Assembly: GCA_002428485.1 (NCBI GenBank) | Contig: DIWM01000023.1 | Coordinates: 53,924 to 117,923 of the forward strand | From: Deltaproteobacteria bacterium UBA6106 | Lineage (GTDB): Bacteria > Desulfobacterota > Syntrophorhabdia > Syntrophorhabdales > Syntrophorhabdaceae | Direction: 5' to 3' | Length of the DNA stretch: 64,000 bases | Shown: positions 42,397 through 50,790 of the stretch, one piece after another | How the letters are laid out: every line of letters starts with the position of its first letter | How positions within the stretch are numbered: the first letter of the stretch is position 1 | Notes under the pieces: generated by a model | Seen by the model: only the letters and a program-made list of their open reading frames with translations | Database searches by the model: none | What the model was told of the DNA's origin: nothing | Made by a program: the position numbers and the translations under genes

Positions 42397-43305
42397 ATGG
42401 ATTATACCCCCTCTTATATAGAATCATACTCCAAAGGCATACTGCAGGAAAGGCTCGAAGAGCTCGAATCCCTGCTCAATCCCTGCACGCTCTGTCCGAG
42501 GAAGTGCAAGGCCAACAGGCTCGTCGGCGACCTCGGATACTGCAAGGCGCCTTATGATCTCTTCGTCTCATCGGCCTCTCCTCATTTCGGAGAAGAGGCG
42601 CCTCTGGTAGGCAATAACGGATCGGGAACGATATTTCTTACCCATTGCAACCTCAAGTGCGTCTTCTGCCAGAATTACGACATCAGCATATACGGCGAAG
42701 GCGCCCGCTGCACCTACGGCAAACTGGCGGCGCTCATGGTCGATCTCCAGGACCGCGGCTGCCACAATATTAATCTCGTAACCCCTACCCATTATGTTCC
42801 GCAGATCATAAAGGCCCTTTCAATTGCGATCGGGAACGGCCTTTCCATCCCCCTCGTCTACAATACGAGCGGCTACGACTCGATCGAAACGATCAGGCTT
42901 CTTGACGGCATCGTCGACATCTATATGCCTGACATCAAGTTCCTCGATGGCCGGCTTTCACAGCGATTCTGCAAGGCCGAAGACTACCCTGAGGTCGTCA
43001 GGGGGGTGGTCCTCGAGATGCAAAGGCAGGTTGGCGACCTTCATATTAACGAATACGGCATCGCCACAAAAGGGCTGCTGATTCGCCATCTCGTTATGCC
43101 GTCCTGCGGCGACGATACGAAAAAGATCATTCAGTTCATCAGGGATGAGGTTTCACAGAACGCCTTTGTCAACATCATGGCGCAATATCACCCGTGCCAC
43201 AGGGCGGATGAATGTGAAGAGATCACAGGCCGGACCTCTTTGGAAGAACATGCTGAAGCGATACGATATGCCCGCGGCATTGGGCTTTTGAGGGCTTCTA
43301 CTTAG
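42397..43305 (+). CDS. Radical SAM protein of the PflA-like/AmmeMemoRadiSam activase group
   Basis: The 302-residue protein has the radical SAM cluster motif in HCNLKCVFCQNYDIS, preceded by an N-terminal Cys-rich element (NPCTLCPRKCKANRLVGDLGYC) typical of the PflA-like 'DUF' group related to pyruvate-formate-lyase activating enzymes. It ends with FVNIMAQYHPCH, also typical. The substrate protein is unknown, and no glycyl-radical enzyme is in the window. A GTG at 42391 is an alternative start. It overlaps the small lipoprotein convergently by four bases. Confidence 0.9.
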   Translation: MDYTPSYIESYSKGILQERLEELESLLNPCTLCPRKCKANRLVGDLGYCKAPYDLFVSSASPHFGEEAPLVGNNGSGTIFLTHCNLKCVFCQNYDISIYGEGARCTYGKLAALMVDLQDRGCHNINLVTPTHYVPQIIKALSIAIGNGLSIPLVYNTSGYDSIETIRLLDGIVDIYMPDIKFLDGRLSQRFCKAEDYPEVVRGVVLEMQRQVGDLHINEYGIATKGLLIRHLVMPSCGDDTKKIIQFIRDEVSQNAFVNIMAQYHPCHRADECEEITGRTSLEEHAEAIRYARGIGLLRAST

Positions 43306-43574
43306 TTGCCAAGCTTCTTCACCAGTATATCATTTGCCTTTATGATCTCCTGGGCGTCTTTCCCGGTTATCTCCCAGCTATAACCGCCTTTTCCTTCCTT
43401 CTTTAATTTTATCTTAATGTCGCCCTTCAGGGTCTTTTTTATCTCATCAAGCTCTCTTTGATAGCGTTCCTCGCTCCCCTGTTCAACGGCCTTTTTCTGT
43501 ACCTGCGTAAGCTCCACGCCTTTGCCGCAGGAAAAGAGAAAAAGAACCATAAGGAGTATTGCAATAAATCTCAT
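43302..43574 (-). CDS. Small lipoprotein
   Basis: The 90-residue protein has a lipoprotein signal (MRFIAILLMVLFLFSC, lipobox LFSC). The mature part is charged and helical (KKAVEQGSEERYQRELDEIKK) followed by a short beta-like segment (KIKLKKEGKGGYSWEITG). I do not recognise the family. It is convergent with the radical SAM gene and shares four bases with it. Confidence 0.75.
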   Translation of the reverse strand: MRFIAILLMVLFLFSCGKGVELTQVQKKAVEQGSEERYQRELDEIKKTLKGDIKIKLKKEGKGGYSWEITGKDAQEIIKANDILVKKLGN

Positions 43575-43627
43575 GACATCATATTATAATTTCTTACAGG
43601 TCCTTTCAATAAAATTCCGGAGGATAT

Positions 43628-44392
43628 ATGGGCATCCATTACGAACAGGCAGGGAAAGGAGATAAGGTCGTTTTCATTCACGGGGCCGGCGGAAGCACAA
43701 GGGCATGGTATTTTCAAAGCGAACAGCTGAAACGATCCATGGAGGTCCTGTGCATAGACCTTCCCGGTCACGGGCAATCCCAGGGCAACGGGTGTGACTC
43801 TATCGGGCAATACAGCGACTCCGTTTACAGCCTTCTCAACGAAAGTCCCCCGGACCGGTATTTTATCGCCGGCCACTCCATGGGCGGTGCGATCGGCATG
43901 ACCTTTGCCCTCGCACACCCTCACCTCGTGAAGGGCCTCATCCTCATCGGGACAGGTGCAAAATTGGCCGTCCTGCCGGCCATACTCGAAGGGATACGGC
44001 TCAATAAGTCAGAAACGGTCAGGCACATAGTCGATATCGCCTTCTCCAAAACGACTTCTCCTCAAATGAAGGATATGGCATTCGACGAAATGATGCTTTG
44101 CAGCGAAGAGGCCATCTTCAGGGATTTTTATGCCTGCAACAGCTTTAACGTCATCGATAGGATCGCTGAGATCAAGGCTCCCGTCCTTATCATCTGCGGC
44201 AAGGATGACCTGCTGACGCCGCCAAAGTACGCTGATCTTTTACATCGTTCCCTTGCCAATTCCAGGCTCAGTCTCATAGAGGGCGCCGGACATATGGTCA
44301 TGCTCGAAAAACCGGATGAGGTAAACAGGGAGATAGAGGAGTTTGTCAAACAGGCAGCAACAAACCCGGAAGGCGTGAGGCGGAAGGCGTGA
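43628..44392 (+). CDS. Alpha/beta-fold hydrolase
   Basis: The 254-residue protein has the classical layout: oxyanion FIHGAGGSTRAW, nucleophile elbow GHSMGG, acid in ICGKDDLLTPP, and catalytic His in GAGHMVMLEKP. It is similar to esterase/C-C hydrolase/dienelactone types, but the substrate is unknown. The ATG follows GGAGG. The final residues EGVRRKA and TGA stop are encoded by a CTYACGN-type repeat (GGCGTGAGGCGGAAGGCGTG), so the gene end has been rewritten by the repeat. Confidence 0.9.
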   Translation: MGIHYEQAGKGDKVVFIHGAGGSTRAWYFQSEQLKRSMEVLCIDLPGHGQSQGNGCDSIGQYSDSVYSLLNESPPDRYFIAGHSMGGAIGMTFALAHPHLVKGLILIGTGAKLAVLPAILEGIRLNKSETVRHIVDIAFSKTTSPQMKDMAFDEMMLCSEEAIFRDFYACNSFNVIDRIAEIKAPVLIICGKDDLLTPPKYADLLHRSLANSRLSLIEGAGHMVMLEKPDEVNREIEEFVKQAATNPEGVRRKA

Positions 44393-44552
44393 GGCGGAAG
44401 GCGTGAGGCGTCAACACCGCGCGGTGCTTGTTGCTGGATACTTGATACTGGATGCTGGATGCTGGTCAGATGCATTCCGAGGAACAAGGAACGAGTACGA
44501 TATGCACTATCATGTAATCCCCTTACGACTTACGCCTTACGACTTACGGGTT
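44372..44552. repeat. Heptamer arrays between the hydrolase and release-factor-like genes
   Basis: GCGTGAG/GCGGAAG units alternate from 44374 to 44410 and overlap the hydrolase stop codon. CTGGATA/CTGGATG units occupy about 44434-44467, and a CTTACGA/CTTACGC array 44519-44550. Three different heptamer families sit in one 180-base gap. Confidence 0.85.
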
Positions 44553-44577
44553 TATTGCTTTTAGCTGAAAGGATATT

Positions 44578-44994
44578 ATGTCCGTTATAAGCTCAGATAA
44601 AGAAAAGGCGCTCAGGGAAAAGATGGAGAAGTTCGGCGTCAGGGAAAGCGACATCGTAGAGCGTTTTGTCCATTCAGGCGGGCCTGGCGGACAAAACGTC
44701 AACAAAACCTCCACCTGCGTTTACCTGAAGCATATCCCTACCGGCATCGAAGTAAAATGCCAGCGCGAGCGGTCCCAGGCGATGAACCGCTTTCTTGCCA
44801 GGCGCATACTCATCAAAAAGATCGAGAATCTCGTCCTTGGCAGGCGAAGCGAGGAGCGAAGGCAGATCGAGAAGATAAAACGTCAAAAACGAAAACGTTC
44901 AAAAAGGGCGCAGGAAAAAGTCCTTCGCCTGAAACACCTTCAATCCGATAAGAAAAGGTCCCGGTCCGAGAAACCGGATGCGTCGGAGTATTAA
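44578..44994 (+). CDS. Release-factor-like GGQ protein (ribosome rescue)
   Basis: The 138-residue protein has the class I release factor catalytic domain only: HSGGPGGQNVNKTSTCVYL (GGQ at 37-39) and CQRERSQAMNRFLARR. It lacks codon-recognition domains. The tail is strongly basic (KIKRQKRKRSKRAQ), as in ArfB/YaeJ and C12orf65-type proteins whose tail enters the empty mRNA channel of stalled ribosomes. The likely role is peptidyl-tRNA hydrolysis on stalled ribosomes. An AAAGGATATT leader precedes the ATG. Confidence 0.9.
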   Translation: MSVISSDKEKALREKMEKFGVRESDIVERFVHSGGPGGQNVNKTSTCVYLKHIPTGIEVKCQRERSQAMNRFLARRILIKKIENLVLGRRSEERRQIEKIKRQKRKRSKRAQEKVLRLKHLQSDKKRSRSEKPDASEY

Positions 44995-45003
44995 CCGATA
45001 ACT

Positions 45004-45141
45004 GACCGTATATCGTAGTTCGTATATCGTATATCGAAATTCTAAAGAAAACGTTCGGCGTCGGGGTACCCGCTTGCGGGTTGCCGGCACTCGGCGACAT
45101 GAAAGCGGTCCTCTTACGACTTACGCCTCACGCCTAACGGG
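45004..45141. repeat. GTATATC heptamers, hairpin and CTYACGN array
   Basis: GTATATC, GTAGTTC, GTATATC, GTATATC run at 45008-45035, a heptamer sequence not seen elsewhere in the window. A short hairpin (ACCCGCTTGCGGGT, 45068-45081) follows, then a CTTACGA/CTTACGC/CTCACGC array (45114-45140) that ends beside the fmt stop. Confidence 0.75.
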
Positions 45142-45143
45142 TG

Positions 45144-46070
45144 TTACTGCCCCAGCGTCTTTCCCACAAGCCCCCTGTATCCCTGCGTGAAATCGTAGGC
45201 CCTCATGCGCTTTTTGTTTTCCAGTTGCACCTCCCGGACTTTAAGGAACCCTTCCGGCGTTTCGACGAAAAACCCTTCCTTTGTTATCCCCTCGACAACG
45301 CCTTGTCTCATCCCCTTCCGGGTTATCTCTTCAGCCTCCGCATCGAATACCTTCATCATCCTGCCGTCAAGAAACGTATATGCAACGGGCCACAGGACAA
45401 AGGCCCTTACCTGCCGTTCGATCTCTTCGGCGCTTTTTGACCAATCGATCCGGCCCATCTCCTTGGTGATGATAGGGGCATATGTTGCGTCTTCGTGCCT
45501 CTGTTCAACGCCCTCGATCATCCCCTGTGCATCTATATGATCAACGATCCCGGGGAGTATTTCGGCCACCCTTGACGAAAGCCTGTCTGAGAGGCCGGCC
45601 ATGTTCTCTCCCTTTTTTATAGAGGCACGCTCCTGGTACATGATCCTTCCCTCATCCATCTTCTCGTTCATAATGATGAGCGTAATGCCCGTCTCTTCGT
45701 CGCCATTCAGGATAGCCCACTGCATGGGTGACGGCCCGCGGTACAAAGGGAGGAGCGACGGATGGACGTTGACAGGCCCTATCGTCGGCAGATCCAGGAC
45801 CCACCTGGGGACGATCAGCCCAAAGGATGCAACGACAAAGAGATCAGGCTTGAAATCCCTGATCCTCTGCGCCTCTTCATCTTTAAAAGAATCTATCTCT
45901 ATGAGCGGCAGGCGAAGATCCAGGGCAGCCTTCTTCACCTCGTTGTCATCGAGAAGGTATCCCCTGCCCCTGGGCTTGGATCTTTTTGTAACAACGCATG
46001 TAACGCTTTCGCTAATCGACCTCAGGGGAGACACTGAAAAACCCGAGGACCCGAAAAAGACGATATTCAT
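45144..46070 (-). CDS. fmt: Methionyl-tRNA formyltransferase
   Basis: Fmt formylates initiator Met-tRNA using 10-formyl-THF. The 308-residue protein has the hydrolase/transferase core with VNVHPSLLPLYRGPSPMQWAI (catalytic His and Ser-Leu-Leu-Pro motif) and an Asp in NGDEETGITLI. The C-terminal OB-like tRNA-binding domain ends KRMRAYDFTQGYRGLVGKTLG. It overlaps the def stop as ATGA, so def-fmt are coupled, the common bacterial arrangement. Confidence 0.96.
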   Translation of the reverse strand: MNIVFFGSSGFSVSPLRSISESVTCVVTKRSKPRGRGYLLDDNEVKKAALDLRLPLIEIDSFKDEEAQRIRDFKPDLFVVASFGLIVPRWVLDLPTIGPVNVHPSLLPLYRGPSPMQWAILNGDEETGITLIIMNEKMDEGRIMYQERASIKKGENMAGLSDRLSSRVAEILPGIVDHIDAQGMIEGVEQRHEDATYAPIITKEMGRIDWSKSAEEIERQVRAFVLWPVAYTFLDGRMMKVFDAEAEEITRKGMRQGVVEGITKEGFFVETPEGFLKVREVQLENKKRMRAYDFTQGYRGLVGKTLGQ

Positions 46071-46567
46071 TTATTTCCTTTTTGGTATTTTTTCTTAAAG
46101 AGATTTTTTTTTACAGGGCTCAAATGATCAATGAAAAGGATCCCGTTCAGGTGATCGATCTCGTGCTGCAGCGCCCGCGCGAGCTGGCCTTCGCACTCGA
46201 TCTCGATCGTTTCTCCTTTCAGGCTCACGCCGCGTGCGAGGACCTTCTTCGCCCTCTTCACGTACTCATAATATTTCGGTACGCTTAAACACCCCTCCTC
46301 GGCAGTCTCCTCGGAGTCGGTCTCAACAATGACGGGGTTGACGAGGACAATGTGCCGGTTCTCCTGCTTGTTGATGTGCTCATCTATGGTAATCAGCCTG
46401 ATCGGAAACCCGACCTGGTTTGCGGCAAGGCCTGCCCCGTTCGAGAGCCTCATGGTCTCGATCATATCCCCGGAAAGCTTCAGGATCCCGTCGGTAATGT
46501 CTTTAACAGGTTTGGCAATCTTCCTGAGCACCGGGTCGGGGATTGTCCTTATCTCGATAAACGCCAT
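46067..46567 (-). CDS. def: Peptide deformylase
   Basis: Def removes the formyl group from nascent proteins. All three motifs are present: GAGLAANQVG, EEGCLSVP (metal Cys) and QHEIDHLNG (metal His pair and catalytic Glu). At 166 residues it is the usual length. It is first in the def-fmt pair; the repeat element copy 4 lies immediately upstream. Confidence 0.97.
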   Translation of the reverse strand: MAFIEIRTIPDPVLRKIAKPVKDITDGILKLSGDMIETMRLSNGAGLAANQVGFPIRLITIDEHINKQENRHIVLVNPVIVETDSEETAEEGCLSVPKYYEYVKRAKKVLARGVSLKGETIEIECEGQLARALQHEIDHLNGILFIDHLSPVKKNLFKKKYQKGNK

Positions 46568-46610
46568 ATAGTATTTTTAAAATATATTGAAAGGATAGTC
46601 AATGCTTACT

Positions 46611-46819
46611 CAGCTCATAGCTGATGGCTCATAGTAAAATCAAGCACGAGATCCTAAGCACCAATCTCTAAACAATATCAAAATTCAAATATCAAATGTT
46701 CCAAACGAATGTGTGCTGTTTATGTTTTGAATTTTGGACATTCGAATTTGTTTAGGATTTAGATATTCGAATTTAGAATTTTATCTTGCCATGAACTATC
46801 AGCTATGAACCATGAGCCG
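46611..46819. repeat. Palindromic heptamer-flanked intergenic element, copy 4
   Basis: GCTCATA/GCTGATG/GCTCATA units (46613-46635) face inverted units (46789-46819). The core has CTAAACAATATCAAAATTC on the left and the complement-like GAATTTTGGACATTCG on the right. It lies between two genes of the same strand. Confidence 0.85.
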
Positions 46820-46825
46820 CTTTTA

Positions 46826-47182
46826 TTATTCTGCGCTTCTGTACCACGGAAAATGGGTGACCATCTTTTCTTCAATGTCCTCGATGATCAGCAAGGCCAT
46901 CTCCCGTTGGTCCCTTGCCTGTTCCCAACCGTCGGGGCTGTATTCTTCACCGACGGCAACCATGAAAAAATTCATGATCCTCTCAGGGCGCCACGTCATC
47001 ATGGCCCTTATCGTCTCATCAACATCATGCTCCGCCACGAAGTGCCCCTTGTCAATTGCCCAGCGGGCAAGCTGAACGCAATACAAACAATCATTTTGAA
47101 GCTCTTCGCCCGACTTCTGAAGCATCCGCTTTGCTTTCTGATTCACCGCCATCTTGTTTAAATGTTCCATGCCTTTTTTCAT
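46826..47182 (-). CDS. Unknown conserved-looking small protein
   Basis: The ATG at 47182 follows AAGGGAAGG. The 118-residue protein has [25 protein letters not shown] in the middle and ends [13 protein letters not shown], with helical, Cys- and Trp-containing content (Cys pair DCLYC). I do not recognise the family. Its TAA stop lies just before repeat copy 4. No partner is evident; the tatA-folK pair is divergent. Confidence 0.65.
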   Translation of the reverse strand: MKKGMEHLNKMAVNQKAKRMLQKSGEELQNDCLYCVQLARWAIDKGHFVAEHDVDETIRAMMTWRPERIMNFFMVAVGEEYSPDGWEQARDQREMALLIIEDIEEKMVTHFPWYRSAE

Positions 47183-47301
47183 ATCCTTCCCTTCCGGCTG
47201 CCTATTTTTTACAACGGCGGGTAACCACAATCAAGGATATTTTTCCTGCAGGGTCTTCAAAAAACATTGACTCAGTAAACGGGGAAGTGGTATTGTTAAT
47301 T

Positions 47302-47496
47302 ATGTTTGGCCTTGGATTACCTGAACTTATTATCATCCTTGTCATTGTGATAATGATCTTTGGGGCAGGCAAACTGCCCGAGATCGGCGGTGCGATCGGA
47401 AAAGGCATCAAAAGTTTCAAAAAGGCATCCCAGGAACCTGAGGACAAAAAGAACCCTCCGTCTAAGGAAAATTCCGACAAAGAAAAACCTGCCTGA
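47302..47496 (+). CDS. tatA: Twin-arginine translocase subunit TatA
   Basis: The 64-residue protein reads [24 protein letters not shown] membrane helix, then the TatA hinge [23 protein letters not shown] and a short charged tail. TatA forms the size-adaptable pore of the Tat system; its partner genes tatB and tatC are 35 kb away. It has no strong ribosome-binding site at the family-like ATG; an in-frame GTG at 47287 after ACGGGGAA is an alternative start. folK follows after nine bases. Confidence 0.92.
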   Translation: MFGLGLPELIIILVIVIMIFGAGKLPEIGGAIGKGIKSFKKASQEPEDKKNPPSKENSDKEKPA

Positions 47497-47505
47497 CAGT
47501 ACGCC

Positions 47506-48021
47506 GTGAAAAACAGTGTCTTCATAGGCATCGGGTCTAATATCGGCGACAAGGCCAGGAACTGCCTTGACAGCATCAAGGCGATTGCCGTTGACAAAAG
47601 GGCACACATACGCTCTGTATCCTCGCTGTACGCCACCTCTCCTGTCTCCGGAATAGCGCAGGAAGATTTTGTGAATTGTGCCCTGTCAATTGATTGGGAT
47701 GGCACGGCCTTCGAATTGCTGCACCTCCTCAACAAAATCGAAGCCGGGATGGGGAGGGAACGCGTCGTCAAAAACGGCCCCAGGACCATTGATCTTGACA
47801 TCCTGCTTTTCGGCAATGCCCTTATCGACGAAGCCTCCCTTACCGTCCCGCATCCGGAGCTTCACAGGAGAAGGTTCGCCATCGTGCCCTGTATCGAAAT
47901 AGAGCGGGAGGTCATCCACCCTTTATACAACAGGCCGCTGAAGGAGTTCCTCCCGCATATCGATGACAGCCAGAAAATAGTATTGCTGAAGGACAGAAAA
48001 GAGTTTCCGGATTTCAATTGA
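47506..48021 (+). CDS. folK: 2-amino-4-hydroxy-6-hydroxymethyldihydropteridine pyrophosphokinase
   Basis: FolK transfers pyrophosphate from ATP to the pterin in folate synthesis. The 171-residue protein starts at GTG and shows FIGIGSNIGDK, the RVVKNGPRTIDLDILLFG signature and VPHPELHRRRFAIVPC, all diagnostic. Length is normal. It is probably co-transcribed with tatA; no other folate gene is nearby. Confidence 0.95.
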   Translation: MKNSVFIGIGSNIGDKARNCLDSIKAIAVDKRAHIRSVSSLYATSPVSGIAQEDFVNCALSIDWDGTAFELLHLLNKIEAGMGRERVVKNGPRTIDLDILLFGNALIDEASLTVPHPELHRRRFAIVPCIEIEREVIHPLYNRPLKEFLPHIDDSQKIVLLKDRKEFPDFN

Positions 48022-48093
48022 CAAAGGACTGATGCAGGGCTAAATTTAACCATAATGCACAGTATGGCAAACCAAATACCGGATGCCCGATCA

Positions 48094-48134
48094 CATTTCA
48101 CGTTTCACCTTTCACGTTTCACATTTCACTTTTA
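48094..48134. repeat. Heptamer array of TTTCACN type, copy 3
   Basis: ATTTCAC, GTTTCAC, CTTTCAC, GTTTCAC, ATTTCAC follow one another without interruption, differing only in the first base of each unit. This is the cleanest heptamer array in the window. It ends ten bases before the aldolase ribosome-binding site. Confidence 0.9.
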
Positions 48135-48148
48135 AGGAGTAATGAACC

Positions 48149-49039
48149 ATGCCTGAAGTCGACGAATCGGAAAAAGAAAAACAGTTTTACACAGACATAC
48201 CCGCAAAGAGCAAACCCTTCTTTCTCAAGGGCTGCAACTCGTTGGACTGGGGAATGAAGAACCGCCTGTCGAGGATATTCAATCCCAGGTCAGGCAAGAC
48301 GGTTATGCTGGCCATTGACCACGGATACTTTCAGGGCCCGACCACCGGGCTCGAGCGTGTCGACGTCACCATCCTGCCGCTTTTGCAATACGCCGATACC
48401 CTGATGCTCACCCGTGGCATCCTCCGGACGATCGTCCCGCCGACCTACAACAAGGGCATAGTCCTTCGGGCAAGCGGCGGGCCAAGTATTCTCAATGAGC
48501 TCTCGAACGAACAGATCGCGATAGACATAGACGAGGCCATACGCCTGAACGTCTCGGCCATGGCCGTCCAGGTTTTCATCGGCGGACAATTCGAGACGCA
48601 ATCGGTACACAATATGACTCGCCTCGTCGATTGGGGAAACCGTTACAATATCCCCGTGCTCGGCGTAACAGCCGTAGGCAAGGATATGGCAAGGGACGCA
48701 AAATACATGAGGCTCGCTTCGCGTATCATCGCGGAGCTCGGCGTTACCTATGTGAAGACATATTACGTACCGGAAGGCTTCGACACGGTAGTGGCCTCCT
48801 GCCCTGTCCCCATTGTTATCGCCGGCGGCAAGAAGATGCCGGAGCTTGAGGCGCTAACCATGGCATATAATGCCATTCAGGACGGAGCCGCGGGCGTCGA
48901 TATGGGGCGCAACATCTTCCAGTCGGAATCGCCTGTCGCCATGATAAAGGCCATAGGAAAGGTTGTCCATGGCGGTGTAAAACCGAAGGAAGCCTACGAC
49001 TTCTTCCTCACAGAGAAGAACAGGGCAAGAAAAGGATAG
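48149..49039 (+). CDS. DhnA-type class I aldolase, LsrF-like
   Basis: The 296-residue protein resembles E. coli LsrF (the thiolase that cleaves phosphorylated AI-2 breakdown product) almost throughout, including [49 protein letters not shown] (Schiff-base Lys region) and [12 protein letters not shown]. The DhnA family also includes archaeal-type fructose-bisphosphate aldolases and ADH synthases. No other lsr gene is present, so the AI-2 role is doubtful; the neighbours are a Zn dehydrogenase, a class II aldolase and a transaldolase, suggesting sugar-phosphate chemistry. Confidence 0.88.
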   Translation: MPEVDESEKEKQFYTDIPAKSKPFFLKGCNSLDWGMKNRLSRIFNPRSGKTVMLAIDHGYFQGPTTGLERVDVTILPLLQYADTLMLTRGILRTIVPPTYNKGIVLRASGGPSILNELSNEQIAIDIDEAIRLNVSAMAVQVFIGGQFETQSVHNMTRLVDWGNRYNIPVLGVTAVGKDMARDAKYMRLASRIIAELGVTYVKTYYVPEGFDTVVASCPVPIVIAGGKKMPELEALTMAYNAIQDGAAGVDMGRNIFQSESPVAMIKAIGKVVHGGVKPKEAYDFFLTEKNRARKG

Positions 49040-49046
49040 CACCGGC

Positions 49047-50075
49047 ATGCGCGTGGGGATGTACTACAGCAACAGTAAGGTCGAAGTGGAAGAGATGCCG
49101 GTCCCCATCGTTGGCCCCCGTGACATCCTCGTCAAGGTGATCGCAAGCGGCATATGCGGCAGCGATGTCCTTGAATGGTACCGCATCAAAAAGGCCCCTC
49201 TCGTTCTCGGCCATGAAGTAAGCGGTGAGGTAGTTGAGGTCGGGAAAAAGATCATAAAATTCAAAAAAGGCGGCCGGGTCTTCACAACGCACCATGTCCC
49301 CTGTGATGAATGCCGGTTTTGCCTTACGGGCCACCAGACAGCGTGCCAGGTTTTCCAGACAAAGAATAATTTTGATCCCGGAGGGTTCTCGGAATATCTG
49401 AAAGTATCCGGCAAAAGCATCGATACAGGCACGTTCCTTCTCCCTGACGAAATATCCTATGAGGAAGGGTCGTTCGTTGAACCTCTGGGGACAGTGGTCA
49501 GAGGATTGAGGGCAATCGGCCTGAAACCGGGCAATACGCTCATGGTGATCGGGTGCGGGATAGCAGGCCTGCTCATGATCAAGCTGGCGAGGGCGCTGGG
49601 CGCCGGCAGGATCGTTGCGACGGACATCGATCACTACAGGCTGGAAGCGGCGCTGAGATTCGGCGCTGAAAAGGTTGTCCCTGCTGACTCTGATGTACCT
49701 GATACGATAAAAGCAATAAACCACGGCCGCTTAGCCGACAGGGTAATAGTATGCGCAGGGGCATTGCCTGCCGCGAAGCAGGCATTGCTGTCAGTCGAAC
49801 GGGGAGGAACCATCCTGTTCTTTGCAGTGCCTAACCCCGGTGAGACCCTCGATATCGACCTGAACCCTTTCTGGAGGAACGACGTAAGCTTTAAAACCTG
49901 TTACGGGGCAGCCCCCCTTGATAATATACAGGCTATCGAGCTTATCAGGTCCGGGAATATCGACGTCAAAGACATGATAACGCACAGGTTCGGCCTGCAG
50001 GATATCGCAAAGGGATTTAAGGCCGCCTCCGACGGCAAAAACTGCCTGAAGGTCATCATCAAGCCGCATGGTTAA
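49047..50075 (+). CDS. Zinc-dependent medium-chain alcohol/polyol dehydrogenase
   Basis: The 342-residue protein has the MDR layout: catalytic zinc ligands in GICGSDVLEW and GHEVSGEV, the structural zinc loop CDECRFCLTGHQTAC, and a Rossmann domain (VIGCGIAGLLMIKLARALGA, with Asp in ATDID suggesting NAD preference). It resembles threonine/sorbitol-type dehydrogenases. It starts seven bases after the aldolase and is clearly in the same operon, so it probably oxidises or reduces the aldolase substrate or product. Specific substrate unknown. Confidence 0.9.
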   Translation: MRVGMYYSNSKVEVEEMPVPIVGPRDILVKVIASGICGSDVLEWYRIKKAPLVLGHEVSGEVVEVGKKIIKFKKGGRVFTTHHVPCDECRFCLTGHQTACQVFQTKNNFDPGGFSEYLKVSGKSIDTGTFLLPDEISYEEGSFVEPLGTVVRGLRAIGLKPGNTLMVIGCGIAGLLMIKLARALGAGRIVATDIDHYRLEAALRFGAEKVVPADSDVPDTIKAINHGRLADRVIVCAGALPAAKQALLSVERGGTILFFAVPNPGETLDIDLNPFWRNDVSFKTCYGAAPLDNIQAIELIRSGNIDVKDMITHRFGLQDIAKGFKAASDGKNCLKVIIKPHG

Positions 50076-50077
50076 AG

Positions 50078-50147
50078 CCGTGAGGCGTGAAGCGTTAGGC
50101 GTTAAGCGATTTTAACCCCTTACGACTTACGACTCACGACTTACGGA
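50078..50147. repeat. Inverted heptamer array of CTYACGN type, copy 5
   Basis: CGTGAGG, CGTGAAG, CGTTAGG, CGTTAAG are followed by CGATTTTAACCCC and then CTTACGA, CTTACGA, CTCACGA, CTTACGG. It lies inside the probable carbohydrate operon, between dehydrogenase and class II aldolase, and could form a hairpin in the mRNA. Confidence 0.88.
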
Positions 50148-50163
50148 TAGAGAACATTCGATT

Positions 50164-50751
50164 ATGAAAAACATCTCGGAAAAAACCCTTATCAGGCAGT
50201 TCTCGGAATTCGGGAGGGATCTTTTTGTACGGGGATTGATCAGCTCACATGCGGGGAACATGAGCGTGCGGCAGGGCAACAGGATCTACATTACAGGAAG
50301 GGGCGCCATGCTGGGGCGGCTGAACCGGACGAACATCATCAAGATCGATATTGATAAAGACGATCCGGAGATCTCCCGCAGGGCATCAACGGAAACGCCT
50401 GTTCACAGAGCTATCTACCGGGAGACCGATGCGCTCGCGATCGTGCACGCACACCCGCCTTATGCGACACTCCTGTCGATGACGGAAGACTTGCTCGTCC
50501 CTGTAGACTGGGAAGGTTCGTATTTCTTTAAGAAGATACCGGTGTTAACCTTCAAAAAGACAGGCAGAAGAAAAGATTCCACAAGCCTGGTTAGCAGTCA
50601 CATGAAGGAATACAAGGTCATACTTATACGCGGGCACGGCTGTTTTGCGCGCGGCGATACGCTTGAAGAGGCATATATGCTGACGAGCAGCCTTGAGGCA
50701 TCGGCATTTTTTCTCTGGCACCTGAGAGGCAAAAGACAAAGAAAGGGATAA
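50164..50751 (+). CDS. Class II aldolase/adducin family protein
   Basis: The 195-residue protein has the zinc site of L-fuculose-phosphate-type aldolases: HAHPPYATLL and the later RGHGCFARG, with Glu in STETPVHRAIY. The N-terminal LISSHAGNMSVRQGNRIYITGRG is typical. Substrates of the family are sugar-1-phosphates cleaved to dihydroxyacetone phosphate and an aldehyde; 5-deoxyribulose-phosphate in the 5'-deoxyadenosine salvage route is one possibility. It belongs to the cluster starting at 48149. Confidence 0.9.
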   Translation: MKNISEKTLIRQFSEFGRDLFVRGLISSHAGNMSVRQGNRIYITGRGAMLGRLNRTNIIKIDIDKDDPEISRRASTETPVHRAIYRETDALAIVHAHPPYATLLSMTEDLLVPVDWEGSYFFKKIPVLTFKKTGRRKDSTSLVSSHMKEYKVILIRGHGCFARGDTLEEAYMLTSSLEASAFFLWHLRGKRQRKG

Positions 50752-50790
50752 ACTACCATACACTATAAAAAAACCGGCAGGAGGTAAATC

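Noticed and set aside
48149..49039. Full AI-2 (lsr) quorum-signal system
   Set aside because: Only the LsrF-like aldolase is present; no kinase, repressor, transporter or LsrG.
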